A stretch of DNA of 64,000 bases. It comes from Halarcobacter sp. (GTDB taxonomy: Bacteria; Campylobacterota; Campylobacteria; Campylobacterales; Arcobacteraceae). This document shows positions 1-7,249 of this stretch, one piece after another. The notes beneath the pieces are model-generated. The model saw nothing but the letters and a program-made list of their open reading frames with translations. It searched no databases and had not been told where the DNA came from. The translations under genes and the position numbers were made by a program. Each line of letters begins with the position of its first letter. Positions within the stretch are counted from its first letter, which is position 1. The stretch spans positions 682,001-746,000 of the forward strand of contig NZ_OY781470.1 of assembly GCF_963676935.1 (NCBI RefSeq). The letters run 5' to 3'.

Positions 1-638
1 TTTATGATGAATATCATGCTTATGAAAATTATAGGGTAATTGTAGAAAAATTTGGAAGTCAGACACCTTTTATAAATATATTACAAGCTGAAATAAATCA
101 TTATGAAGAGTTAACTGTTTTATTAAATAAATATCAAGTTCCTGCCCCATTAAATGATTGGGTTATTAAAGTTGAAACACCTAATTCTATTTTAGAAGCA
201 TCTGAAGTTGGTGTTGCTGAAGAGATTGATAATATTAAAATGTATGATAACTTAATCACTTATGCTAAAGATTATCCTGATGTATTGGATTTATTATATA
301 GACTTCAAGCTGCATCTTATAATAATCATCTACCTGCATTAAGACAAGCAGTTGCGAAACATTCAAATTTAAATATAAATGAAGTAGATGTAAATACGAT
401 CCATCAAGAAAATAGTATTCATAACATTGATGAAGCTATTAGTAAAATGGATGAAATCAGTGCTATGGCATCTAAGTTTTCTACAGGAAATGTAAGTCAA
501 GAAGATATTTTAAAACTTTTAAGTAATTCTAATCTTTCTTTTGTTGGTGGTGCTTTATTAGGTGCTGTAGGTGCTGGAGTATTTTCTCAAGTAACTAAAG
601 ATAAAAAAGAAAATACTACAGAAGAAGAGGAGGTTTAA
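1..638 (+). CDS. Ferritin-like DUF2202 protein with C-terminal membrane helix (5' end outside window)
   Basis: The reading frame is open from base 3, so the start lies to the left of the window and 211 residues are visible. The visible part starts inside a ferritin-like helix with DEYHAY, followed by a second helix with EINHYEE; these E-x-x-H pairs fit the di-iron ligands of DUF2202 proteins. A third helix (LLYRLQAASYNNH) completes the usual DUF2202 ending. After about 60 hydrophilic residues comes a glycine-rich membrane segment (GGALLGAVGAGVF) and a charged tail. DUF2202 proteins are normally soluble, so this helix is unusual. It matches the glycine-rich helices of the small genes that follow within a few bases. 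A role in iron handling at a membrane is inferred from the cluster. Internal ATG codons such as the one at 240 are not the start. Confidence 0.8.
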   Translation, partial: YDEYHAYENYRVIVEKFGSQTPFINILQAEINHYEELTVLLNKYQVPAPLNDWVIKVETPNSILEASEVGVAEEIDNIKMYDNLITYAKDYPDVLDLLYRLQAASYNNHLPALRQAVAKHSNLNINEVDVNTIHQENSIHNIDEAISKMDEISAMASKFSTGNVSQEDILKLLSNSNLSFVGGALLGAVGAGVFSQVTKDKKENTTEEEEV

Positions 639-639
639 T

Positions 640-732
640 ATGCCATTTATACCTTTTGCACTTGGTGCACTTATTGGTGGGTCAGTAGTTGTGTTGTTTT
701 CAAAAACTAAAAAAACTAAAAAGGAGAAATAA
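640..732 (+). CDS. 30-residue membrane peptide
   Basis: ATG at 640 lies one base after the previous stop and is preceded by a strong ribosome binding site (GAGGAGG, 628-634). The product is a proline/glycine-containing hydrophobic helix (MPFIPFALGALIGGSVVVLF) followed by a very basic tail of lysines and threonines. The stop at 730-732 overlaps the next ATG by one base (TAATG), which suggests translational coupling. The same layout, one glycine-rich helix then a charged tail, recurs in the neighbouring genes. No homology can be claimed at this length, but spacing, binding site and overlap support a real gene. Confidence 0.65.
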   Translation: MPFIPFALGALIGGSVVVLFSKTKKTKKEK

Positions 733-983
733 TGTTACCTTTCATTGCTGGAGTTGCAGCTGGTGCTGTAGCTGTTGTTGCGTACAACAATAATAAAGAG
801 ATTAGAAAAAGTGTAAATAGTGGAGCTAAAAAAGCAAAACAATTTGCTGAAGAGGGCTTTGAAAAAACAAAAGAGCTTACAAAAGATGTAAAAGCAACTG
901 TAAGTGAAAAAGTTGAATCAATCAAATCAAAGAAAAAAGAAGAGACAACAGAAGAAAAGGGAGAAATAATTAATGACAACTAA
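732..983 (+). CDS. Small membrane protein with charged helical tail
   Basis: 83 residues. Residues 2-17 form an alanine/glycine-rich membrane helix (FIAGVAAGAVAVVAY). The rest is a long lysine/glutamate-rich amphipathic region that resembles YtxH-like or apolipoprotein-like helices and could lie along a membrane or filament. The ATG overlaps the upstream stop by one base, with a GGAG binding site at 723-726, and the 3' end overlaps the next gene by 11 bases. It is part of the P-type ATPase cluster. Proteins of this kind (one glycine-rich helix plus a charged tail) accompany P1B-6 ATPases in iron-organelle clusters; that link is inference from context. Confidence 0.75.
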   Translation: MLPFIAGVAAGAVAVVAYNNNKEIRKSVNSGAKKAKQFAEEGFEKTKELTKDVKATVSEKVESIKSKKKEETTEEKGEIINDN

Positions 984-1326
984 TTTAGCGATTGATACAG
1001 GTGCACCAAGAAACGTAACTGGTCATGTAGTAAGTGGTTCACTTGCTGCTGGTGCATTAGCTGCAGGAATAAATTATAATAAATATAAAAAAGGTCAGAT
1101 TGGAAAAAATGAGGCTATTCAAGACTCATTAAAACTTTCAATTCAAGGTGGAATTGTTACAGGAAGTTCTATTGCAGTAGCTAATTATGTTGGAGAAGGA
1201 AGTTATATGAAAATGTTAACTGCTCTTTCTATTGGTATGGCAGGAGTTTATGCAGTAGAAAAAATTAATGAAAAGCTTACTCCTAGATTTAAAGAAGAGA
1301 TTATTGAAGAAGAGGAAGAAAAATAA
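973..1326 (+). CDS. Glycine-rich two-helix membrane protein
   Basis: 117 residues. Two alanine/glycine-rich hydrophobic stretches are visible, about residues 17-33 (VVSGSLAAGALAAGI) and 55-70 (IQGGIVTGSSIAVAN), and a third weaker one at 80-95. The C-terminus ends in a run of glutamates. The start overlaps the upstream gene by 11 bases, and the stop shares one base with the next ATG. No named family is recognised with certainty. Helix packing through small residues and the acidic tail recall magnetosome and ferrosome membrane proteins, where acidic tails are thought to bind iron. That role is inferred only from context. Confidence 0.75.
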   Translation: MTTNLAIDTGAPRNVTGHVVSGSLAAGALAAGINYNKYKKGQIGKNEAIQDSLKLSIQGGIVTGSSIAVANYVGEGSYMKMLTALSIGMAGVYAVEKINEKLTPRFKEEIIEEEEEK

Positions 1327-1664
1327 TGGTTGATAATACAAATAATACAATAAATGCAAATCCATACATTACTCAAACAAGTCAAACAGCAAATACTCAA
1401 CAAGCACAGGATGTTAATTTAGTAAATCAAAATCCATATATTGATAATAGTGCCAATAGTAGTTTATTAGGTTCTTTTGATACAAATAAGTTTTTAATGG
1501 GTGCTGTTGTAGGAGCTCTTGGTGCATATATTTTAACTAATGAAAATGCTCAAAAAGCTATTTTTAAAACAATTGCAAAAGGAAGTACTCTTTTTAGTGC
1601 TGGTATTGAAGAGATGAAAGAAAGATTTGAAGATGCCAAAGCTGAAATGGAAGCACAAGATTAA
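1326..1664 (+). CDS. Asn/Gln-rich single-helix membrane protein with NPYI repeats
   Basis: 112 residues. The first 50 are polar and rich in Asn, Gln and Thr, with the motif NPYI occurring twice (residues 12-15 and 36-39). A membrane helix follows at about 55-70 (KFLMGAVVGALGAYIL). The tail is amphipathic and charged (EEMKERFEDAKAEMEAQD). The helix-plus-tail part resembles the DUF6110/YtxH-like small proteins found next to P1B-type ATPases. The ATG shares one base with the upstream stop, and the ATPase gene follows after 8 bases. The polar N-terminal half could be a protein-protein interaction segment. Function unknown. Confidence 0.75.
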   Translation: MVDNTNNTINANPYITQTSQTANTQQAQDVNLVNQNPYIDNSANSSLLGSFDTNKFLMGAVVGALGAYILTNENAQKAIFKTIAKGSTLFSAGIEEMKERFEDAKAEMEAQD

Positions 1665-1672
1665 GAGATAAA

Positions 1673-3784
1673 ATGAGTCAAAACAATATAAAACTTTTAC
1701 ATAAAACTCAAAAAAGAGTTAGATTTTATTTAGAAGAATTAAAAAAAGAGGATTTTAATATTTCATCTTTAGTTCAATATTTGCAATCTATTGATGGTAT
1801 TAATAGTGTAAGGGTTAATAAAAAAATTGGTTCTATTGTTTTTGAACATGATGGAAAAGCTTTAGACACTATAGAGGATTTATTAATAAAACTTGATTTA
1901 GCTAGATATAAAGTTTGTGATACTTTTTTAAGTGATTGTGTAGATTGCGTAGGTGAAGAAAAACCGAGTTTAAATGGAGTTTTAAGAGCTAGTACTGCTT
2001 TAGGTGCAGAAAGATTTATTGATAATGATATAGCCAAATTTGCAATTACTTCATATGCTTCAAAACCTTTACTTATAGAAGGAGCAAAAGAGCTCTTTAC
2101 AGAAGGACTTACTTCTAAAGTGTTAGAAGCAACAGCAGTTGGTGTTAGTATTGCTAGAAAAGATTATTTTGCTGCAAATAGTACTAACGCAATGTTGGAA
2201 TTAGGCGAATATATAGAAGAGACCACTGTTCATAAAAGTGATGATTTAATCAAAGAATTAGCAAAACCAAATGTTAAAAAAGCTTGGATAGAAGTTGAAG
2301 AAAATGGAAAAGCTGTACAAAAACTTGTAGATTCTGCACAAATTAAAATTGGTGATATTGTTATTGTTGGAGCAGGGGATACTATTGCAATTGATGGACA
2401 TATCATTGCCGGTACAGCTTCAGTTAATCAAGTATCGATGACAGGTGAGAGTGAACCTGTTACAAAACAAAGAGGTGGCAGAGTTATCTCAGGAACTGTT
2501 GTTGAAGAGGGAAGACTTAAAATTTGGGCAGAATATGTAGGCGAGGATACTGCAACTGCTAGAATTAAAAACTATATTGCTTCATCTTTAAATGAAAAAT
2601 CAGCAGTTGGTTTAAAAGCAACAAAACTTGCCGATAAGCTTGTCCCTGTTACTTTAGGTTTAGCTGGAGTTTCATATTTTATTAATAAAGATTTTGAAAG
2701 TGTAGCTGCTGTACTTCAAGCTGATTATTCTTGTGCTTTAAAACTTGCAACTCCTGTTGCTTTTAAATCATCTATTTCAAAAGCTGGAAAAGATGGAATT
2801 ATGATAAAGGGTGCTAAGTCAATAGAAGCACTTAACAATGCAGACACTTTTGTTTTTGATAAAACAGGAACTTTAACTTATGGAGAACTTGAAGTTGAAT
2901 CAATAAGCTCTTTTGATAAAAATTGGCTTGAAGAGGATATTCTAAATCTTACAGCTAGTGCCGAAGAACACTATTTTCATCCTGTTGCAGAGGCTGTTGT
3001 AAAAGCTGCAAGAGAAAAAGGGTTTGTTCATATGCACCATGAAGAGGTTGAGTTTATAGTTGCCCATGGTGTAAAAACTATTGTAAATGATAAAGAGGTT
3101 GTTATTGGAAGTAGACACTTTTTAGAGGATGATGAAAAAATAGATTTTTCTAAATATGAAGAAAAAATTGAAGAGTGCTTATTAGATGGTAAAACTTTAT
3201 TATATGTGGGATATGACAAAAAACTCCTTGGTACAATAGGGATGAGAGATAAAGTAAGAGAAAATGCAAAAGAGACTTTAGAAAAACTTAGAACTCTTGG
3301 AGCAAAAAAGCTAGTTATGCTTACAGGTGATATTCAAGAAAAAGCAGATGTTTTAGCTAAAGAATTAGGTATTGATGTTGTATTTGCAAATATGAGACCT
3401 ACTGGTAAAGCAGATGTTGTTAAAAAATTAAAAGATGAAGGTGCTAATGTTGCTTTTGTTGGAGATGGTATAAATGATGCTCCTGCACTTATGAGTGCAA
3501 ATGTAGGTATAAGTATGAGTAAGGGTGCAGATATTGCAAAAGCTACTGCTGATATAGGTCTTTTGATTGATGATATATCAGCTATTTCAGATGTAAAAGA
3601 GTTAGCAAATAAAACTATGAAACTTATAAATTATAATTTTGCTGCTACAGTTGGAATTAATAGTTTGATTTTAACTGGAGCAACAGTAGGTTTATTTTCT
3701 CCTGTAACAACTGCATTTTTACATAATGGAACAACAATAGGTTTATTACTTAATTCAATGAAAGGAGTAAATGTAAAAAAATAG
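1673..3784 (+). CDS. P1B-type metal ATPase, probable ferrosome iron pump (FezB-like, P1B-6)
   Basis: 703 residues with a full P-type ATPase core: TGES (actuator domain, T257), phosphorylation site DKTGT (D396), the HP of the nucleotide-binding domain (H436-P437), TGD and GDGINDAP (G597). The membrane metal-site motif is YSCALKLATP (C354) instead of CPCALGLATP. This loss of the first Cys and the Pro points to the P1B-6 group, the type that loads iron into ferrosomes. Residues about 8-65 resemble a degenerate HMA domain without a CxxC. The membrane segments before the actuator domain are weak and short compared with CopA, again as in this subgroup. It lies in an operon with small glycine-rich membrane proteins, the layout of fez clusters. 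Direction and metal are inferred; a Cu/Zn pump is less likely given the missing ligands. Confidence 0.8.
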   Translation: MSQNNIKLLHKTQKRVRFYLEELKKEDFNISSLVQYLQSIDGINSVRVNKKIGSIVFEHDGKALDTIEDLLIKLDLARYKVCDTFLSDCVDCVGEEKPSLNGVLRASTALGAERFIDNDIAKFAITSYASKPLLIEGAKELFTEGLTSKVLEATAVGVSIARKDYFAANSTNAMLELGEYIEETTVHKSDDLIKELAKPNVKKAWIEVEENGKAVQKLVDSAQIKIGDIVIVGAGDTIAIDGHIIAGTASVNQVSMTGESEPVTKQRGGRVISGTVVEEGRLKIWAEYVGEDTATARIKNYIASSLNEKSAVGLKATKLADKLVPVTLGLAGVSYFINKDFESVAAVLQADYSCALKLATPVAFKSSISKAGKDGIMIKGAKSIEALNNADTFVFDKTGTLTYGELEVESISSFDKNWLEEDILNLTASAEEHYFHPVAEAVVKAAREKGFVHMHHEEVEFIVAHGVKTIVNDKEVVIGSRHFLEDDEKIDFSKYEEKIEECLLDGKTLLYVGYDKKLLGTIGMRDKVRENAKETLEKLRTLGAKKLVMLTGDIQEKADVLAKELGIDVVFANMRPTGKADVVKKLKDEGANVAFVGDGINDAPALMSANVGISMSKGADIAKATADIGLLIDDISAISDVKELANKTMKLINYNFAATVGINSLILTGATVGLFSPVTTAFLHNGTTIGLLLNSMKGVNVKK

Positions 3785-3803
3785 TTTTACATTTAAAATA
3801 TAT

Positions 3804-4472
3804 ATGGAAAAACAAGATATAACTATAGAAGAAAAAAAGCCTCTTTTACCAAGAATTGAGATTGATTTAGATACTAAAAAAGAGATAGCAAAAATCGGCA
3901 TGACAGCCACAATGGGAATAACCGTTGCGACATCAATGTATATGAAAAATAAATTTATGAAAAGACTTCATGTTGTTGCTGGTGTAGCTTTAGTGGGGTT
4001 TTCTTATTGGCATCATACCTTATATCAACCAACAAAGAAAAAATCTAAAAATATTAATACTCAAAAAGAAACAATAATTTCAAAAAAAGATGAAATTATA
4101 GAAGAGCTTAATGAAGATAGTTTCGCAATATCTTTAAATAACTTTTTTGTTGAATTAGCAATAAAGGGTAATCTAACCCATGTAGAATTTAAATCATTTC
4201 AAGAAAAAATAGAGACTTTATTGGATACTTATGAAGTTCCATCTATAAATATCTTACTTGACATTACTCAAATAGAAGGTGTTGAGTTAAAGGCTTTATG
4301 GGATGATTTAACTTTTACTATGAAGCATATAAAAGAGTTAAATAAAATTGCTATTGTTGGTAATAATAAACTTGAAGAGTATTCTGTACATTTAGTTGAT
4401 AAAGTATTCTCTTTTGATTTAGAGTATTTTGAAGAATATGATAAAGCTAAAACTTGGCTTTTAAATAGTTAG
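3804..4472 (+). CDS. Membrane protein with C-terminal SpoIIAA-like (STAS) domain
   Basis: 222 residues. Residues 1-25 are polar. Two short hydrophobic stretches at about 30-45 and 55-70 (VVAGVALVGFSYWHH) are followed by a lysine-rich linker. Residues about 105-222 match the SpoIIAA-like fold (PF11964 type): NILLDITQIEGVELKALWDD is typical of that family's core strand and helix. Stand-alone SpoIIAA-like proteins are soluble and poorly understood; fusion to a membrane part is not common. The gene follows the ATPase by 19 bases and ends the operon, with a strong hairpin just downstream. A structural or lipid-associated role in the same compartment is possible but not shown. Confidence 0.7.
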   Translation: MEKQDITIEEKKPLLPRIEIDLDTKKEIAKIGMTATMGITVATSMYMKNKFMKRLHVVAGVALVGFSYWHHTLYQPTKKKSKNINTQKETIISKKDEIIEELNEDSFAISLNNFFVELAIKGNLTHVEFKSFQEKIETLLDTYEVPSINILLDITQIEGVELKALWDDLTFTMKHIKELNKIAIVGNNKLEEYSVHLVDKVFSFDLEYFEEYDKAKTWLLNS

Positions 4473-4483
4473 AGTTAGTAGTC

Positions 4484-4519
4484 TTAAATACTAAAGGTGC
4501 TTTAGCCTTTAGTATTTAA
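4484..4519 (+). terminator. Hairpin ending the ferrosome-like operon
   Basis: Perfect 14-bp inverted repeat (arms 4484-4497 and 4506-4519, core CTAAAGG/CCTTTAG) with an 8-base loop, 12 bases after the last stop. There is only a weak T-run, but position and stem strength fit a terminator. Confidence 0.7.
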
Positions 4520-4579
4520 TTGTATTTTACCAAACTTCCTGAAAATAAAAAGAATAAAAATCATCTTTTTTAAACTCTC

Positions 4580-4609
4580 TTATAACTAAACTATTTTTAA
4601 TAGTTATAA
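4580..4609. promoter_or_regulatory. Inverted repeat in the copA promoter, probable operator
   Basis: TTATAACTA and TAGTTATAA form perfect 9-bp arms around a 12-base spacer, and the spacer makes a second overlapping palindrome (AACTATT-TTT-AATAGTT). It sits just upstream of a TATAAT (4622-4627), about 40 bases before the copA ATG, where a copper-responsive repressor or activator would bind. The regulator is not in the window. Confidence 0.5.
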
Positions 4610-4621
4610 CTTTAAAAAGTG

Positions 4622-4627
4622 TATAAT
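4622..4627 (+). promoter_or_regulatory. -10 element of copA
   Basis: TATAAT preceded by GTG, 38 bases upstream of the copA ATG. No good TTGACA lies at -35, which is usual in Campylobacterota. Confidence 0.45.
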
Positions 4628-4665
4628 CGTTTTTTTAATAAAACAAAAACCAAAAAGGTTTTAAT

Positions 4666-6993
4666 ATGGATTACAATTTATCAATAAAAGGTATGACTTG
4701 TGCAGCTTGCTCAGGTAGAATAGAAAAACTTTTAAATAAAAATGAAGAGATACAAGAAGCTAATGTAAATCTTACAACAAACAAAGCTTTCTTTAAAAGC
4801 GATGAAAAACTAGATTTAGACCCAATTATAGAAAAAATTGAAAAATATGGTTTTGAAGTGGAAAAAGAAAAAATCGAATTTGATATTAGTGGTATGAGTT
4901 GCTCAGCTTGCTCTAGTAGGATAGAAAAACAAGTAGCAAAAATGGATGGGGTAGTTGAATCAAATGTAAATCTTACTACAAATAAGGGAACTTTTACTAT
5001 TTTAAAAGGCTTACAAACTAGTGATTCAATTATAAAAAGAATAGAAAAACTAGGCTTTAGTGCAAAAGAGGCTAAAGGTGTTGAGTTAAATAATAACGAT
5101 GAAGAGTTAAAAGAGAAAAAGATTAAACTGATTATCTCTGCTATATTTAGTATTCCTATGCTTTTAGGGATGTTTGATATGATATTTTCATTGAGTATTA
5201 TTCCCGATTTTTTCTCAAATGGATATTTTCAACTTCTTTTAGCAACTGTTGTTCAGTTTTATTGTGGAGCACAATTTTATAAAGGTGCGTATGCAAACCT
5301 AACACACTTTAGTGCAAATATGGATGTACTAGTAGCTATGGGGACAAGTGCAGCGTATATCTTCTCTATTTATAATATAACAACAGGTGGACACTTATAT
5401 TTTGAGACTTCAGCAGTTTTAATTACTCTTATTTTATTGGGTAAATATTTAGAACAAAGAGCAAAATCTAAAACAAGTGAAGCTATTTCAAAACTTTTAA
5501 ATCTAAGTCCTAAAAAAGCAAATGTAATAAGAGATGAAAAAGAGATTACAATAACTACTAATGAGGTTTTAAAAGGTGATATTATTTTAGTAAAGCCAGG
5601 TGAAAAGATACCTGTTGATGGAGTTGTTATTGAAGGGGAAAGTTATATTGATGAATCTATGGTTACAGGGGAGAGTAAGCCCGTAAAAAAAATTATAGAA
5701 AATAGTGTTATTGGTGGAACAATTAATGGAAATTCAACATTTAAATATAAAGCTACAAAATTAGGTGATGAGAGTTTTCTCTCCCAAATAGTAAAAGTGG
5801 TAGAGCAAGCCCAAGGAAGTAAAGCTTCTATCCAAAGATTTGCAGATGTTATCTCAGGTTATTTTGTACCAACAGTTATAGTAATAGCTTTTTTAGTGTT
5901 TTTATATTGGAACTTTTTAGCAAAAGATACCACTTTTGAAACTGCTATTATAAATATGGTTGCAGTTTTAGTTATAGCTTGCCCGTGTGCTTTGGGACTT
6001 GCAACTCCAACTTCTATTATGGTTGGAAGTGGAAAAGGGGCACAAAATGGAATACTTTTTAAAGGTGGGGAACACCTTGAAAATATGCAAAAAGTTGATA
6101 CAGTAGTTTTTGATAAAACAGGAACAATAACTCTTGGAAAACCAAGTGTAACAAAGGTTTTGGCAAAAGATGAAAATAGAGTTTTACAATTAGCCGCATC
6201 CATTGAAAAACATTCAGAACATCCTTTAGGAAAAGCAATTACAGAGTTTTTTGAAGGAAAACTTTTAGAGGTTAAAAATGTAGAAGCTATTACGGGCTTA
6301 GGGATTAAAGGCGAAATTGATTCCAAAGAGATTTTAGTTGGTTCAAAAAAATTTATTGAACAAAATATTAAAATAGAAAATGATGAGATAAAAGATGAAG
6401 TTGGTTCACTTATTTATGTGGCTTATGATAACTTTTATGAGGGAGTTATTGTAGTTGCAGATGAGATTAAAGCAGATACAAAACAAGCAATACAAAATCT
6501 TAAAGATTTAGGAATTGATGTATATATGTTAACAGGAGACAATGAAAAAACTGCTTTACATATTGCAAAACAAGTAGGTATTGAACATGTTTTTGCAGAG
6601 GTTTTACCAACACAAAAAAGTGAAAAAGTAAAACAACTTCAAGAGAAAGGAGCTTTTGTTGCAATGGTTGGTGATGGGATAAATGATGCACCGGCACTTG
6701 CAGTTGCAAATATTGGAATTGCCATTGGTAGTGGAACTGATATTGCCATAGAAGCCTCTGATGTAACTTTACTTCAAGGTGATATTACAAGTGTTTCAAA
6801 AGCGATAAATCTTAGTAGAAAAACTATGGCAAATATAAAACAAAACCTGTTTTGGGCATTGATTTATAATATAATAGGTATTCCAATTGCAGCAGCAGGA
6901 TTACTTAATCCTATAGTTGCAGGAACTGCTATGGCATTTAGTTCAGTATCTGTTGTAACAAATGCTTTAAGATTAAAACAAACAAAATTATAA
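4666..6993 (+). CDS. copA: Copper-exporting P1B-1 ATPase CopA
   Basis: 775 residues. Pumps Cu(I) out of the cytoplasm using ATP. Two N-terminal HMA domains carry GMTCAAC (C12, C15) and GMSCSAC (C79, C82). Eight hydrophobic segments surround the actuator (TGES), the membrane copper site CPC (C439, C441, in CPCALGLATP), the phosphorylated Asp483 in DKTGT, the HP motif and GDGINDAP. Length and layout are those of standard bacterial CopA. It has its own promoter after the preceding terminator, and a copZ-type chaperone follows after 13 bases. Comparison with the P-type ATPase just upstream is useful: this one keeps every canonical copper ligand, the other does not. Confidence 0.95.
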   Translation: MDYNLSIKGMTCAACSGRIEKLLNKNEEIQEANVNLTTNKAFFKSDEKLDLDPIIEKIEKYGFEVEKEKIEFDISGMSCSACSSRIEKQVAKMDGVVESNVNLTTNKGTFTILKGLQTSDSIIKRIEKLGFSAKEAKGVELNNNDEELKEKKIKLIISAIFSIPMLLGMFDMIFSLSIIPDFFSNGYFQLLLATVVQFYCGAQFYKGAYANLTHFSANMDVLVAMGTSAAYIFSIYNITTGGHLYFETSAVLITLILLGKYLEQRAKSKTSEAISKLLNLSPKKANVIRDEKEITITTNEVLKGDIILVKPGEKIPVDGVVIEGESYIDESMVTGESKPVKKIIENSVIGGTINGNSTFKYKATKLGDESFLSQIVKVVEQAQGSKASIQRFADVISGYFVPTVIVIAFLVFLYWNFLAKDTTFETAIINMVAVLVIACPCALGLATPTSIMVGSGKGAQNGILFKGGEHLENMQKVDTVVFDKTGTITLGKPSVTKVLAKDENRVLQLAASIEKHSEHPLGKAITEFFEGKLLEVKNVEAITGLGIKGEIDSKEILVGSKKFIEQNIKIENDEIKDEVGSLIYVAYDNFYEGVIVVADEIKADTKQAIQNLKDLGIDVYMLTGDNEKTALHIAKQVGIEHVFAEVLPTQKSEKVKQLQEKGAFVAMVGDGINDAPALAVANIGIAIGSGTDIAIEASDVTLLQGDITSVSKAINLSRKTMANIKQNLFWALIYNIIGIPIAAAGLLNPIVAGTAMAFSSVSVVTNALRLKQTKL

Positions 6994-7006
6994 ATAAGGA
7001 GATTTT

Positions 7007-7216
7007 ATGAAAGAATTAGAAATTGGTGTAAATGGTATGAATTGTGGTCATTGTAAAATGGCTGTTGAAAATGAATTAAAAGATTTATCTGGTGTAAGTA
7101 ATGCAGAGGTTAGTTTAGAAGAAAAAAAAGTAACTGTAAGTTTAGAAGATGAATCTTTATCTGTTGATAAACTTTATGAAGCTATTGAAGAAGCAGGATT
7201 TGAACCTGTAAAATAG
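7007..7216 (+). CDS. copZ: CopZ-like copper chaperone
   Basis: 69-residue single HMA domain with the metal-binding motif GMNCGHC (C13, C16). Proteins of this size bind Cu(I) in the cytoplasm and hand it to CopA. The gene lies 13 bases after copA with a good TAAGGAG binding site, so the two are co-transcribed. The His in the CxxC spacer (GHC) is common in the CopZ/ZntA-type chaperone group; context favours copper. Confidence 0.9.
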   Translation: MKELEIGVNGMNCGHCKMAVENELKDLSGVSNAEVSLEEKKVTVSLEDESLSVDKLYEAIEEAGFEPVK

Positions 7217-7223
7217 TTTTATA

Positions 7224-7249
7224 AAAAAGCAGCTATTATGCTGCTTTTT
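7224..7249. terminator. Bidirectional terminator between copZ and hcp
   Basis: AAAAAGCAGC and GCTGCTTTTT form a 10-bp stem with a 6-base loop, flanked by A and T runs on both sides. It overlaps the last codons of the convergent hcp gene. Confidence 0.8.

Noticed and set aside
240-638. A separate gene starting at ATG 240
   Set aside because: The frame is open to the left edge and upstream residues match the DUF2202 fold, so this ATG is internal.
716-979. Minus-strand frame opposite the small membrane protein genes
   Set aside because: It is the mirror of lysine/glutamate-rich codons; the plus-strand genes have ribosome sites and coupled starts.
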